DNA of 64,000 nucleotides from Cytophagaceae bacterium (GCA_947460975.1 CANHGO010000002.1:62001-126000), one strand, 5' to 3'; positions 45,778 through 55,569 are shown, numbered from the stretch's first letter. Notes: a model not told the origin generated them from the letters alone. Made by a program: numbers and translations.

Positions 45778-46236
45778 ATGAAAGCAGAGAATACGGTTGA
45801 TTTTCAGATTAAAACGGGTTGGAATGCGATTAGCAGGATGTATAATACCTATGCTGCTCAATTTGATATGACAATGGCCATAGGGTATGCTTTATTACAC
45901 ATTGATAAAAATGGTACATCAGCTACCAAAATTGCACCTGCGTTAGGGCTTGAGTCTAGAAGTTTGACCCGAATGTTAAAAACACTCGAAGACAAGAAAT
46001 GGATTCGTCGAGAAGCAAATTTTAAAGATAAGCGAGTGGTAAAAATCTTCTTGACCGAATTGGGGAAGAAAAAGAGAGATCAAGCACGTCAAGGAGTCAT
46101 TTTATTTAATGAAATCGTGTATGAAAGGCTTGGTCAAGAGAAACTGGATCATTTTTTTGAAGTAATGGAATCAATTAATTCATTATTAGATGAGGATACG
46201 GTTAAAATTTTAGAAAGATTAAATCATAAATTGTGA
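45778..46236 (+). CDS. MarR family transcriptional regulator
   Basis: Winged helix-turn-helix protein of 152 residues. The recognition region SATKIAPALGLESRSLTRMLKTLEDKKWIRR lies near residues 47-77 (start and end given as landmarks), and the wing FKDKRVVKIFLTELG follows. The ATG at 45778 is preferred over one at 45760, which lies inside the inverted repeat. Homologues of this shape often sit beside fatty-acid degradation genes in Bacteroidota; here the next gene is an OmpA lipoprotein with its own promoter, so the target beyond itself is unclear. Confidence 0.85.
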   Translation: MKAENTVDFQIKTGWNAISRMYNTYAAQFDMTMAIGYALLHIDKNGTSATKIAPALGLESRSLTRMLKTLEDKKWIRREANFKDKRVVKIFLTELGKKKRDQARQGVILFNEIVYERLGQEKLDHFFEVMESINSLLDEDTVKILERLNHKL

Positions 46237-46351
46237 TTTCAATATAATGACATATTATTAACGAACAATGATATGTTATTGCCGATGAATAAAAATGGCC
46301 TTATTTTGTAAATTTTTTTAATATAAGGATAGTTTTTGTGTTATAGATTTA

Positions 46352-46359
46352 TATTTTTG
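46352..46359 (+). promoter_or_regulatory. promoter -7 box of the OmpA lipoprotein gene
   Basis: TATTTTTG, exact -7 match, 55-62 bases before the ATG. The nearest upstream TTTTTG is only 13 bases away, so the -33 box is not canonical. Confidence 0.5.
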
Positions 46360-46413
46360 CACTATTGTTAATTAATAAAGGAATAATCTAAACTACACAA
46401 TTAAATAATTACC

Positions 46414-47313
46414 ATGAAAAAATTACTTTTGGTACTTGCATTAATGCCTTTCTTTTTCTCTTGTTCAAGTAAAAAGAAAATGGCCGACTTACAATCACGT
46501 TTGACAGAATTACAAACTAGTAGCGATCAGGCTTTAGCTAAGGCGAAAGCAAATTTAGTTGATTGCCAATCATTGACAGCTAGTCTTCAAGGAGAAATCA
46601 AGAAAAGAGATTTGGATCTTGAAGCTAAAAATAATCAATTGAAATCCGTTCAGGAGCAGTTGGATTACATGAAAAAAACAAATACTAATTTGTTAGATCG
46701 CTTATCTGACCTATCTGTAATCAATAAATCTGGTGCTGAAAGTATTCGTAAATCTTTGGAAGCCTTAAATGACCAAGGTAAATACATTAAAGATTTGAAT
46801 TCATCGATGCAACGTAAAGACAGCATTAACCTTTCATTAGTAATGAATTTAAAGCGTTCATTGGCTGATATTAATGATGATGATGTTACTGTTGAAGTTA
46901 AAAAGGGAGTTGTTTACATATCAATTTCTGACAAATTAATGTTTGCTTCTGGTAGTGCTATTGTAAACGCAAAAGCTGAGACTGTTTTGGCTAAAGTAGC
47001 TAAGGTAGTAAATGACCATAAGGACTTAGATATTTTAGTAGAAGGCCATACTGATGCTGTGCCAATTTCGACGGATTGTATCAAAGATAACTGGGATTTA
47101 AGTGCTAAGCGTGCTACTTCAGTTGTTCGTTTATTGCAAACGAAATTCTCAGTAGATCCTGAGCGTATGACTGCAGGGGGTCGTGGTGAGTTTGAACCTC
47201 AATCAGAGAACAAAAGTCGTTCAGGTCGTAAATTAAATCGTCGTACTGAAATCATTGTTACTCCTAAATTGGATCAATTCTTCAACTTACTTTCTGCTCC
47301 TAGTGGCAAGTAA
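46414..47313 (+). CDS. OmpA family peptidoglycan-associated lipoprotein
   Basis: Protein of 299 residues. The signal LLLVLALMPFFFSC has the lipobox FFSC with cysteine near residue 17. Residues 22-140 are heptad-rich coiled coil (Lpp/Pal-like spacer). The OmpA C-terminal domain (about 165-285) shows LVEGHTDAVPIS, NWDLSAKRATSVVRLL and NRRTEI, the peptidoglycan-binding surface. It is expected to sit in the outer membrane and tether it to the wall. A perfect terminator follows. Confidence 0.92.
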   Translation: MKKLLLVLALMPFFFSCSSKKKMADLQSRLTELQTSSDQALAKAKANLVDCQSLTASLQGEIKKRDLDLEAKNNQLKSVQEQLDYMKKTNTNLLDRLSDLSVINKSGAESIRKSLEALNDQGKYIKDLNSSMQRKDSINLSLVMNLKRSLADINDDDVTVEVKKGVVYISISDKLMFASGSAIVNAKAETVLAKVAKVVNDHKDLDILVEGHTDAVPISTDCIKDNWDLSAKRATSVVRLLQTKFSVDPERMTAGGRGEFEPQSENKSRSGRKLNRRTEIIVTPKLDQFFNLLSAPSGK

Positions 47314-47331
47314 TCTTAAAAGCGATAGAAT

Positions 47332-47359
47332 AAAAAAAGGGCCTTTAGGCCCTTTTTTT
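47332..47359. terminator. bidirectional terminator between ompA-like and LytTR genes
   Basis: AAAAAAAGGGCC, TTTA, GGCCCTTTTTTT: a perfect 12-base stem, symmetrical, shared by both converging genes. It overlaps the last two bases of the LytTR gene. Confidence 0.9.
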
Positions 47360-47672
47360 ATGATAATTTTTGCTTAACGAAGGCTAATTTTCGCCTTGAA
47401 ACGGGTAATCTGTTTCCTAATGATGTAGTAATATGGGTGAAATTGGATGTGCTAATGGAAGGAATATTTTCTTGATTGACCAAATAGGATTTATGGATTC
47501 GGATGAATTTATGCATTCTGAAATGCGATTCAAATTTTTTTAACGTTTTAGCTATATAAACTTCTTTTTTAGTAGCCAAATAGACTAAACTATAATTTCC
47601 CTTTCCTTCTATATAAACGATATCTTTAATGGGACAATTTGCGATTCCAGGCAATTTTATCTCTGTTCTCAT
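47358..47672 (-). CDS. stand-alone LytTR DNA-binding domain protein
   Basis: Protein of 104 residues that is only a LytTR domain: DIVYIEGKGNYSLVYL, the basic LKKFESHF, FIRIHKSYLVN and the final NRLPVSRRK, all typical. There is no receiver or membrane domain, and no histidine kinase nearby. No clear -7 box upstream. Likely a transcription factor whose input is unknown. Confidence 0.87.
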   Translation of the reverse strand: MRTEIKLPGIANCPIKDIVYIEGKGNYSLVYLATKKEVYIAKTLKKFESHFRMHKFIRIHKSYLVNQENIPSISTSNFTHITTSLGNRLPVSRRKLAFVKQKLS

Positions 47673-47794
47673 TTTTGGTTTTATAATTTATTTAAATCAT
47701 TTAAACCTAAGAAATTGTAATCCAGAAATGCCAAATGAATTATTTAAAGGTAAATTATTTATTAATCGGTAATTGATTTTGAAAATTTGGCAAT

Positions 47795-47823
47795 AAAAAA
47801 AGGTCTTCGACGAAGACCTTTTT
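47795..47823. terminator. terminator of the initiator tRNA gene
   Basis: AAAAAGGTCTTCG-A-CGAAGACCTTTTT, a perfect palindrome, five bases after the tRNA 3' end on the minus strand, ending in a T run in that direction. Confidence 0.85.
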
Positions 47824-47828
47824 CAATG

Positions 47829-47901
<73 letters not shown>

Positions 47902-47915
47902 ATATAATTGGAGTG

Positions 47916-47946
47916 CAAAGGTGCAGTGTTTTTCGCATAAAAACAA
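47916..47946 (-). promoter_or_regulatory. promoter of the initiator tRNA
   Basis: CACCTTTG (47916-47923), one mismatch to the -7 consensus, with TTG (47944-47946) 20 bases upstream on the minus strand. The -33 box is within two bases of the era -7 box on the other strand. Confidence 0.55.
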
Positions 47947-47947
47947 G

Positions 47948-47955
47948 TATCTTTG
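47948..47955 (+). promoter_or_regulatory. promoter -7 box of era
   Basis: TATCTTTG, exact match. The TTG inside it (47953) would start a longer frame but cannot lie on a transcript begun here, so the ATG at 48001 is the start. Confidence 0.55.
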
Positions 47956-48000
47956 TTAAAATTTACAATCCCACCCTTTTTTGGGCAGTACAAAATAAAT

Positions 48001-48903
48001 ATGGCCCAGCAGCATAAAGCAGGTTTTATTAGTATTATTGGTAAACCCAATGTTGGCAAAAGCACTTTGATGAATGCTTTAGTTGGCGAGCGTTTGTCTA
48101 TCGTTAGTTCTAAGGCCCAAACTACGCGACACAGGATTTTAGGTATGCTTAATGGCGTGTTGGGAGATGATGAATATCAAATTGTATATTCCGATACTCC
48201 TGGTGTTTTAATGCCCAAATATGAGTTGCATAAGTCGATGATGGCATTTGTTAGAAGTTCCTTAGAAGACGCTGATGTTGTTTTATATGTAACGGATGTT
48301 TTTGATACGTATGAGGATTTAGATTTTTTGACTAATTGGAAGGATCATACGGAAACTCCTATTTTAGTTTTGATTAATAAAATAGACTTGGTTGATTCTG
48401 AGAAACTTCAGGTTTGTCTAGATTATTGGAAGGAAATTTTTCCCGGAAAGGTGATTTTGCCCATTTCTGCTTTAGAAGGAGTACACTTAGATCAAATATT
48501 TACCCATATAGTTGAGAAGTTACCTGTACATCCCCCTTTTTTTGATAAGGATGAATTGACAGACAAGCCAGAGCGCTTTTTTGCCTCAGAAATTATTCGG
48601 GAGAAGATTTTTTTAAATTATAAAAAGGAGATTCCCTATTCTTGTGAGGTGGTGGTTACTTCTTTTAAAGAGGAAGAAACTATCATTCGAATTGCTTCTG
48701 AAATCTATGTTGAGCGTGTTTCCCAGCGTGCCATTTTGATAGGCCATAAGGGTGAGAGTATTAAAAAGGTAGGGATTCAAGCAAGAGCCGAATTAGAGAA
48801 GTTTTTTGGTAAACATGTATTTTTAGAGCAATTTGTTAAAGTTGAGCCAGATTGGCGGGGAAAGGCGGATAAATTGCGTTCATTCGGGTATGCACTCGAT
48901 TAA
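48001..48903 (+). CDS. era: GTPase Era
   Basis: GTPase of 300 residues that binds 16S rRNA and assists 30S assembly. G1 is GKPNVGKST near residue 13, G3 DTPG, G4 NKID; the C-terminal KH domain has ILIGHKGESIKKVG. The ATG at 48001 is chosen because the longer frame begins inside the promoter box. der follows 12 bases later, so the two ribosome-assembly GTPases form one operon. Confidence 0.96.
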   Translation: MAQQHKAGFISIIGKPNVGKSTLMNALVGERLSIVSSKAQTTRHRILGMLNGVLGDDEYQIVYSDTPGVLMPKYELHKSMMAFVRSSLEDADVVLYVTDVFDTYEDLDFLTNWKDHTETPILVLINKIDLVDSEKLQVCLDYWKEIFPGKVILPISALEGVHLDQIFTHIVEKLPVHPPFFDKDELTDKPERFFASEIIREKIFLNYKKEIPYSCEVVVTSFKEEETIIRIASEIYVERVSQRAILIGHKGESIKKVGIQARAELEKFFGKHVFLEQFVKVEPDWRGKADKLRSFGYALD

Positions 48904-48915
48904 TTAAATAATAAA

Positions 48916-50238
48916 ATGTCAAATATAATTGCAATTGTAGGTCGTCCAAATGTTGGTAAATCAACGCTTTTTAATCGTTTGATTGAGCAAAGAAAGGCCA
49001 TCATGGATAATATGTCTGGGGTAACTCGAGATCGTCATTATGGATATGGCCAGTGGACAGGTAAATTTTTTACTGTGATTGATACGGGTGGATATGTCCA
49101 TGGATCTGAGGATATTTTTGAAGGTGCCATTCGTGAGCAAGTTGAAATGGCCATCGAAGAATCCAACGTTTTATTATTTGTGGTTGATTGTCAAACAGGA
49201 TTGACTGATTTGGATAAGGACTTTGCAAAAGTTTTAAGAAAATCTAAAAAACCTGTCATTCTAATCGCAAATAAGGCGGATACGCATGAAAAGGCCTATG
49301 CTGCAGCGGAATTTTATGAGCTAGGATTAGGGGACCCTTTTCCCATAGCCGCTGAAAGTGGTAGTGGAACTGGAGATATGTTGGACGTCATGATTTCTCA
49401 TTTTGAAGAAGAAGGTGAAGAGAATCCTGAAGCCGGTGTGCCAAGAGTAGCTATTTTAGGAAGACCCAATGTAGGTAAATCTTCGTTTTTGAATGCTTTA
49501 TTGGGTAAAGACCGTTCGATTGTAACTGATTTGGCTGGTACTACTCGGGATGCGATTCAAAATCACTATACGCTTTATGGCAAAGATTTTATTATCACTG
49601 ATACCGCAGGAATAAGGCGTAAAGCACGTGTCGACGACAACATAGAGTACTATTCTGTTTTGAGGTCCATTAAGGCTTTAGAAGAATGTGATATAGCCAT
49701 TATATTGATAGACGCAACGACCATAGATCATAACACGGGTTTAGAAGCTCAAGACATGAATATCATTAGTATGGCCGATAAAGCCAAAAAGGGAATTGTT
49801 TTAATGATTAATAAATGGGATTTGGTTGCTAAGGATACCAATACGGCTATTAAGCTTGAGAATGCCCTAAAAGAGCGCTTAGCGCCCTTAAACTACATGC
49901 CAGTTATATTTACGTCGGTTCTAGAAAAGAAGCGAATTTTTCAGGTAGTTGAGAAAATGCTTGAAGTATTTGAGAATAGATCGCAAAAAGTATCGACTTC
50001 TAAGTTGAATGATGTCATGCTAGAAGTTATTCAGAATTATCCCCCCCCTGCTTGGAAAGGAAAATATATAAAGATTAAGTATTGCACGCAGGTGTCTACT
50101 CCTTACCCTACGTTTATTTTCTTCTGTAATTTGCCTCAATATATCAAGGAGAGTTATGAAAGGTATTTAGAGAATCAAATGCGGAAAGCATTTAAATTGG
50201 AGGGCACGCCGATTTCTTTATTTTTTAGGAAAAAATAA
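48916..50238 (+). CDS. der: ribosome-associated GTPase Der (EngA)
   Basis: Protein of 440 residues with two tandem G domains, each opening with GRPNVGKS (about residues 8-15 and 180-187), used in 50S assembly. DTGG and DTAGIRRK are the two G3 motifs; NKAD and NKWD the G4 motifs. The C-terminal KH-like domain ends the protein. The 3' end overlaps the convergent Asp-box gene by 21 bases. Confidence 0.96.
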   Translation: MSNIIAIVGRPNVGKSTLFNRLIEQRKAIMDNMSGVTRDRHYGYGQWTGKFFTVIDTGGYVHGSEDIFEGAIREQVEMAIEESNVLLFVVDCQTGLTDLDKDFAKVLRKSKKPVILIANKADTHEKAYAAAEFYELGLGDPFPIAAESGSGTGDMLDVMISHFEEEGEENPEAGVPRVAILGRPNVGKSSFLNALLGKDRSIVTDLAGTTRDAIQNHYTLYGKDFIITDTAGIRRKARVDDNIEYYSVLRSIKALEECDIAIILIDATTIDHNTGLEAQDMNIISMADKAKKGIVLMINKWDLVAKDTNTAIKLENALKERLAPLNYMPVIFTSVLEKKRIFQVVEKMLEVFENRSQKVSTSKLNDVMLEVIQNYPPPAWKGKYIKIKYCTQVSTPYPTFIFFCNLPQYIKESYERYLENQMRKAFKLEGTPISLFFRKK

Positions 50239-51270
50239 GGTTTGTAACTCTGATTTATCGAAGTAACCGATTTGGCCTTTGGCACCTACGCCAATTATTT
50301 TATGCTTTGTAGCTATAATGTTGTGGTAGTGACTCTCACTTAATTTTTTCCATTGGCTTGATTTGGGATGGAAAGCATAGCTTCCAGCGGGTCCTGTTAC
50401 AATCCAATACGGACTCGACCAAATAACTTTTTCGATGTAATAGTTGTTTGGTAGCTGGTTTTTGATGGGGGTCCAATTTTTGCCTCCATCTTTAGATTCT
50501 ATTATAGGAATTTCGCTCGAATTAAGATTTAAATAATTTCCCCCTGCAACCCAAAAAAGGTTTTTATTTTTGGCTGCTATTGTAAAATATCCACTACTTG
50601 TATCTGCTGGAATTTCATTATGTGTGATCTCCCAAGAGGTCAGATTTGCATTTAAGCTTTGAAATATTCTGGCATGATGTCCTCCTCCTGAAATAATGGT
50701 TAATTTTTTATTTAGCCAGAGTAAACTGGAGCCACTTGCCGCAAAAGCTGCTTCTCTTGGCAATAATGTCGGGAAATTGATTAAGTTAATGGGTTCAATT
50801 TTGCTTCCGTTTTGCAGTATTTTAAAAAGGACAAATTTTTGATCGATGGGATCCGATAATAAATAGCCTATTCCTTTTTTGTGATCCCATGCAATTGCAT
50901 CAAAAAAGTGTTTAGTTTCCTTTATATGCAGTATTACATCCCATGATTTTCCTCCATCCTTTGTTTTATACAGTTTGGCCGCATCTTTTTCAGATGGTCC
51001 AGCACTCATCAAAATGATCTCTTTATTGTTTAAGATAACGAGATCTCTAAAGTCTAAATTTTCTGCCCCTGGCACTCGTTTAACTTCCCATGTTATTCCT
51101 TCGTCTATTGAATGAATGTAGGTTCCTTTAGTGCCACCTATCCATATCTCATTTTTAAATGATTTAAGTGCTCTAAATGACGCTGTCGTTGGCAAGTTAA
51201 TAGGATGCCATTGTCCCAACGTAACTAGTGAAACAAAAAGTAGAAGATAAGTGATTGTGAATTTTTTCAT
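50218..51270 (-). CDS. exported beta-propeller protein with Asp-box (BNR/Ycf48-like) repeats
   Basis: Secreted or outer-membrane protein of 350 residues with a signal peptide (KKFTITYLLLFVSLVTLGQ). Three Asp-box motifs S/T-x-D-x-G-x-x-W are visible: SIDEGITW, TKDGGKSW and SKDGGKNW, the mark of seven-bladed propellers of the sialidase/Ycf48 type. Catalytic sialidase arginines are not evident, so a binding or assembly role is more likely. The ATG at 51270 directly follows an upstream terminator; an in-frame ATG at 51282 would lie within that hairpin. Confidence 0.8.
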   Translation of the reverse strand: MKKFTITYLLLFVSLVTLGQWHPINLPTTASFRALKSFKNEIWIGGTKGTYIHSIDEGITWEVKRVPGAENLDFRDLVILNNKEIILMSAGPSEKDAAKLYKTKDGGKSWDVILHIKETKHFFDAIAWDHKKGIGYLLSDPIDQKFVLFKILQNGSKIEPINLINFPTLLPREAAFAASGSSLLWLNKKLTIISGGGHHARIFQSLNANLTSWEITHNEIPADTSSGYFTIAAKNKNLFWVAGGNYLNLNSSEIPIIESKDGGKNWTPIKNQLPNNYYIEKVIWSSPYWIVTGPAGSYAFHPKSSQWKKLSESHYHNIIATKHKIIGVGAKGQIGYFDKSELQTLFFPKK

Positions 51271-51301
51271 AAAAAAAGCCATTCTGGTTTTCCAGAATGG
51301 C
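51271..51301 (-). terminator. terminator of the type IX cargo gene
   Basis: GCCATTCTGG, TTTT, CCAGAATGGC: perfect ten-base stem, with a T run on the minus strand that ends one base before the next ATG. Confidence 0.85.
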
Positions 51302-51325
51302 TTAATATTTAAATTGAATGGAAGA

Positions 51326-53638
51326 TTATTTATTTACAATAATCTTACCTACATATGATTTATCAGCTGTAGATTTCACTTGAAGTATGTAGATTCCGTT
51401 TCCTAAACCTCCTACATTCAACGTGTTTCTTCCGTCTGTTCCATCTGAGCTTGCAATTTTACCTGCAAATACTGGACGACCAACCATATCGTAAATAGAT
51501 ACATCTGCTCCAGTCCAATCTTCTAAGATTTCAATAGTCACATTAGAACTTGTTATTGGGTTTGGATATATCGCAACACCTTTAAATTCTGGATCTACCA
51601 CATAAGCATATTTCACTAAATCAGTCCAGCAAGTTAATGGTGTTCCTTCGATTGTATAAAGGTATTTTCTACGAGTAGTATAATCACCAGCTGTTTTTAC
51701 TTTAGATACAAATGTTTTTGATATCAACGCTGCTGAACCAAACTTCCACTCATATTCACCGGCGCTTGTAGCATTAGCCGTTGCTGCTGATGGGAAATTA
51801 AGTGCTTTGATAGTATAAACACCTTCCTTAACAATTTTAGTATCAGAAGTTATGGCTGGGTTAGTTTGAACCGTTACTTTAATCTCATTTGAATTTTTAG
51901 AGATACAACCATTTAAATCTGTAGCTGTTGTGAAATATGTATCACTTGTTCTAACTCCTGCTAAAACTTTTCCAGCTAATAATCTAGCAGTGCTTAGTTT
52001 ACCATACCAAGTTACATCATTAACTGAAGTTGCCGTTAAGGTTACAGAATTGAATGTACCAAAATCAGTATCGGCTCTTTGACAGAAAATGGTTGGACCA
52101 CCTGCAGCAATCACTGGAGCAGCTGGCAATGGCAATACTTTTACCTCAGTCGCTGCTGATGATAAAGAAACACATCCATTGATGTCAATCACTTTAACTG
52201 TATAAAGTCCCGCTTTATTGATGTCAACTTCTCTTGTCGTCAATGCGTTACTCCAAAGGAACTTAGTAGCCGCACCACTTAAACTATCCAATGATGATTG
52301 TAATTTAGCAGCAATTGGTGTTCCTTCACAGAATCCTAATTTTGTCAATGCTGTAATCGTTGGAGTCTTAGGACGTGCGTAGTTTACAATTGTTTTAGCA
52401 TCAGATTGATCTGATGGACAATCATAACTTGAAATATAATCTACCGTTACCACTTGGTTGCTGCTAACTTTAATGCTAGATAAATTACCCAATTTAGTAT
52501 CTTCTAAACCATCTACATACCATCTAAACTTAACTGGATAAGTTTTCTTAGCCGGCATTAAATAACCTTCATTTAATACTAAAGAAGCTGAGTCAACTGA
52601 CAATGTCGTAAATGAATCTAAACAGAAATTTGTATTTCCTGCAATAACTGGTTTCTTTAGATCAACATACCAGATATTGATTCCATTTGATTCAGATGTA
52701 CCACAACCTGTTAATGACCGGGCAGTTAAACGATAACTTCCTTTTTGAAATGCAGTTAATTTGTTAGTGTTTACTCCAGTAGCCCCTTTAGACTCTGCAC
52801 CATAATCACCAGCCATCCATTTGAAGTCAAAATATTTTTGATAGGCAACGTATTTCGCATCAGAAATAGAAGAAGTTATTAATTTACCTTCTCCTTTGCA
52901 AATTTCTTTAGTCCATTGGTCAACGGGTCCTTCTGCTGAAGCAGATATTGCTGGTGGAGCGTAAGCTCTTAAAATACCACCTACTGAACCTTCTTTAGAT
53001 TGAATTACAGTTGGTGAAACCACATTGTCAAAAAGACAAACAACTCTATATGTTCCCTCTTGGTAGGCACCTGTTACCGTTAAAACGTTATTTCCACTAG
53101 TTATTTTTACTCCATTAGGTTGTGTCCAAATAGTTCTCTCATAACAACCTTCCGCTTTCAAAGTAACGCTACCTGAATTTGGATTCTCAATATCAGCGCA
53201 TTGTTTTTCAATTTGCCTAGGTTTTGGCTCCGTTGTAGAAGCGAATTTATTCATGTTAATCCATACAACAGTGCTCGGACCTTCAGGTACTCCTAATGAA
53301 TTCTTACATTGTACCGAATAGAAATAAGGATCTTTTCCCTCACCGATACCTAGTGATACAGTAAACACATCTACAGCAAAATTGGAGCCTGATCCTGTTC
53401 CATAAGCAATATCCCAATCTGCTGCTAAGTCACCAACAAAACCATTGGCAGTTTTGAATGTCCAATCGTATCCATTTGGACAACCTGTTGCCACAAATTT
53501 ACTCTGAAAGTCGTGAAGTCCCCCAATTGAAATACCTCCTGAGACACCATTGATTTTAGGAGTGTTTTGAGCCTGAAGCTGAAATATTCCTAATACGGAC
53601 AAGATTGCGATTAAACTGAGTTTTAAATTTTTAGCCAT
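51326..53638 (-). CDS. type IX secretion cargo protein with immunoglobulin-like repeats
   Basis: Secreted protein of 770 residues with a signal peptide (ending near FQLQAQ, residue 23), a long beta-rich middle with repeated Ig/PKD-like segments (for example GCYERTIWTQP, NGCVSLSSAATEVKVLPLP, DLNGCISKNSNEIKV), and a C-terminal type A sorting domain from about residue 690 (VAIYPNPITSSNVTIEI, YDMVGRPVF, GNGIYILQV, GKIIVNK). It should be exported through the type IX system whose porV and porU are in this window. No enzyme motif; an adhesin or surface-structure role is likely. Confidence 0.88.
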   Translation of the reverse strand: MAKNLKLSLIAILSVLGIFQLQAQNTPKINGVSGGISIGGLHDFQSKFVATGCPNGYDWTFKTANGFVGDLAADWDIAYGTGSGSNFAVDVFTVSLGIGEGKDPYFYSVQCKNSLGVPEGPSTVVWINMNKFASTTEPKPRQIEKQCADIENPNSGSVTLKAEGCYERTIWTQPNGVKITSGNNVLTVTGAYQEGTYRVVCLFDNVVSPTVIQSKEGSVGGILRAYAPPAISASAEGPVDQWTKEICKGEGKLITSSISDAKYVAYQKYFDFKWMAGDYGAESKGATGVNTNKLTAFQKGSYRLTARSLTGCGTSESNGINIWYVDLKKPVIAGNTNFCLDSFTTLSVDSASLVLNEGYLMPAKKTYPVKFRWYVDGLEDTKLGNLSSIKVSSNQVVTVDYISSYDCPSDQSDAKTIVNYARPKTPTITALTKLGFCEGTPIAAKLQSSLDSLSGAATKFLWSNALTTREVDINKAGLYTVKVIDINGCVSLSSAATEVKVLPLPAAPVIAAGGPTIFCQRADTDFGTFNSVTLTATSVNDVTWYGKLSTARLLAGKVLAGVRTSDTYFTTATDLNGCISKNSNEIKVTVQTNPAITSDTKIVKEGVYTIKALNFPSAATANATSAGEYEWKFGSAALISKTFVSKVKTAGDYTTRRKYLYTIEGTPLTCWTDLVKYAYVVDPEFKGVAIYPNPITSSNVTIEILEDWTGADVSIYDMVGRPVFAGKIASSDGTDGRNTLNVGGLGNGIYILQVKSTADKSYVGKIIVNK

Positions 53639-53898
53639 TATCTTAAAGATATAATTGTGTAGATTTTATGAAAAAAATGGTTAGTCGATTTTTTCAGAAG
53701 GCAAGTTAAAAATTATTTTGCAAATTATATAAGAAATTTATTTTTAGGTATTATTTTTTTCCGTTTGTTTAAAAAACCTTAATATAAGCTCTATTCTTAT
53801 ATTTCGTGTTGTTTTTATGTGTAATTTTAAAATTGATTTCAGTAATTTGAAAATTCGAAACAATTGCAATTTTAAAATAAGCCCAGAAACATTTAATA

Positions 53899-55569
53899 AT
53901 GGACGAATCCAAACCCAAATCGCTTAACTTTTTAGAAGAAATAATTCAGCAAAATTTAGCCACAGGCCAGTATTCAAACGGAATTTTTACCCGTTTCCCT
54001 CCTGAACCTAATGGGTATTTGCATATCGGTCATGCTAAAAGTATTTGCTTGAATTTTGGTTTGGCGCTTAAGTTTGGTGGTAAAACAAACCTTAGATTTG
54101 ATGATACAAATCCCATTACAGAAGAAACCGAATACGTTGAAGCGATAAAAAAGGATGTTAGTTGGCTTGGTTTCACTTGGGAAAATGAACTTTATGCGTC
54201 TAATTATTTCGAACAATTATATCAATTTGCCGTAGACCTGATTAAAAAATCATTGGCCTATGTCGACGATTCTACCGCTGAACAAATAGCGGCACAAAAA
54301 GGGACCCCTACCAGTGCAGGAACAGAAAGCCCTTTCAGAAATAGATCGGTTGATGAAAATTTAACCTTATTTAAAGAGATGCGTGATGGAATTCATGCGG
54401 ATGGGGCCAAAGTTTTGAGGGCCAAAATAGATATGGCTCATGCCAACATGCACATGCGGGATCCATTGATGTACCGCATTCGGCATATGGCCCATCATCG
54501 AACAGGAAATGCTTGGTGCATCTACCCCATGTATGATTTTGCACACGGCCAAAGTGACTCGATTGAAGGAATTACCCATTCCATTTGTACGTTGGAATTT
54601 GACGTGCATAGGCCTTTATATGATTGGTTCATTGAAAAATTAACCATTTTCCCAACGCATCAATATGAATTTGCCCGACTAAACTTATCTCATACGGTGA
54701 TGAGTAAACGCAAGTTATTGCAGTTGGTCAACGAGAAAATCGTCCATGGCTGGGATGATCCCCGCATGCCTACTATTTCGGGTTTAAGAAGACGCGGTTA
54801 TACGGCAGCTTCCATTCGCAATTTTTGCGATCGAATTGGGGTGGCCAAAAGAGATAATTTGATCGATTTAAGTTTATTGGAATTTTGTATCCGAGAAGAT
54901 TTGAATAAATCGGCGGACCGAGTAATGGCCGTTTTAGACCCAGTTCAACTAGTAATTTCCAATTATCCCGAAGATCAGGTCGAGGAATTAGCGATCGAAA
55001 ATAATCCTGAAGATCCTGAATCAGGTACTCGATCAGTGCCTTTCTCCAAAAATCTCTACATTGAAAGGGAGGATTTCATGTTGGATCCACCTAAGAAATT
55101 TTTCCGACTAGGTCCAGATTTGATGGTCCGATTAAAAGGCGCCTACATTATTAAATGTGAATCTTTTGATTTGAATGAAGATGGAACTGTTAAGACCATT
55201 TATGCGACGCATTTCCCCAATAGCAAATCCGGTTCAGATACCTCAGAAATTCATGTGAAAGGAACCATTCATTGGGTTTCCATTCCGCATGCGGTCGAAG
55301 CGGAAATTAGGTCGTTTGATCGATTACTTATCGTAGAAGATGCTTCAGAACTTGGCGATGATTTTATGAAATTTATTAACCCTGAATCCATTCAAATTAC
55401 AGAAAAGGCTTTTGTGGAAAGAAGCTTACGTTCGGCTAGTGTAAACAAAGCGGTCCAATTTATTAGAAAAGGATATTATTGCTTAGATCCAGATGCAAGT
55501 TCCGGAAAACTTGTATTCAATCGAACCGTTACCTTAAAAGATACTTGGGCCAAGGAACAAAATAAGTAA
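53899..55569 (+). CDS. glnS: glutamine-tRNA ligase
   Basis: Class I synthetase of 556 residues. PPEPNGYLHIGHAKS is the HIGH motif region, TNPITEETEYVEAI and SDSIEGITHSICTLEF are GlnRS/GluRS discriminating stretches, and VMSKRKL is the KMSKS equivalent. Two beta-barrel anticodon domains follow. Presence of GlnRS means tRNA-Gln is charged directly. No exact -7 box is seen in the 260-base AT-rich gap upstream. The stop abuts that of ftsY. Confidence 0.95.
   Translation: MDESKPKSLNFLEEIIQQNLATGQYSNGIFTRFPPEPNGYLHIGHAKSICLNFGLALKFGGKTNLRFDDTNPITEETEYVEAIKKDVSWLGFTWENELYASNYFEQLYQFAVDLIKKSLAYVDDSTAEQIAAQKGTPTSAGTESPFRNRSVDENLTLFKEMRDGIHADGAKVLRAKIDMAHANMHMRDPLMYRIRHMAHHRTGNAWCIYPMYDFAHGQSDSIEGITHSICTLEFDVHRPLYDWFIEKLTIFPTHQYEFARLNLSHTVMSKRKLLQLVNEKIVHGWDDPRMPTISGLRRRGYTAASIRNFCDRIGVAKRDNLIDLSLLEFCIREDLNKSADRVMAVLDPVQLVISNYPEDQVEELAIENNPEDPESGTRSVPFSKNLYIEREDFMLDPPKKFFRLGPDLMVRLKGAYIIKCESFDLNEDGTVKTIYATHFPNSKSGSDTSEIHVKGTIHWVSIPHAVEAEIRSFDRLLIVEDASELGDDFMKFINPESIQITEKAFVERSLRSASVNKAVQFIRKGYYCLDPDASSGKLVFNRTVTLKDTWAKEQNK

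Noticed and set aside
50218-51270. A sialidase
   Set aside because: Asp-boxes are present but the catalytic arginine triad and tyrosine of sialidases are not evident.
53639-53898. A small gene or RNA in the 260-base gap before glnS
   Set aside because: AT-rich with no open frame of note, no hairpin with T run and no exact -7 box; nothing can be supported.
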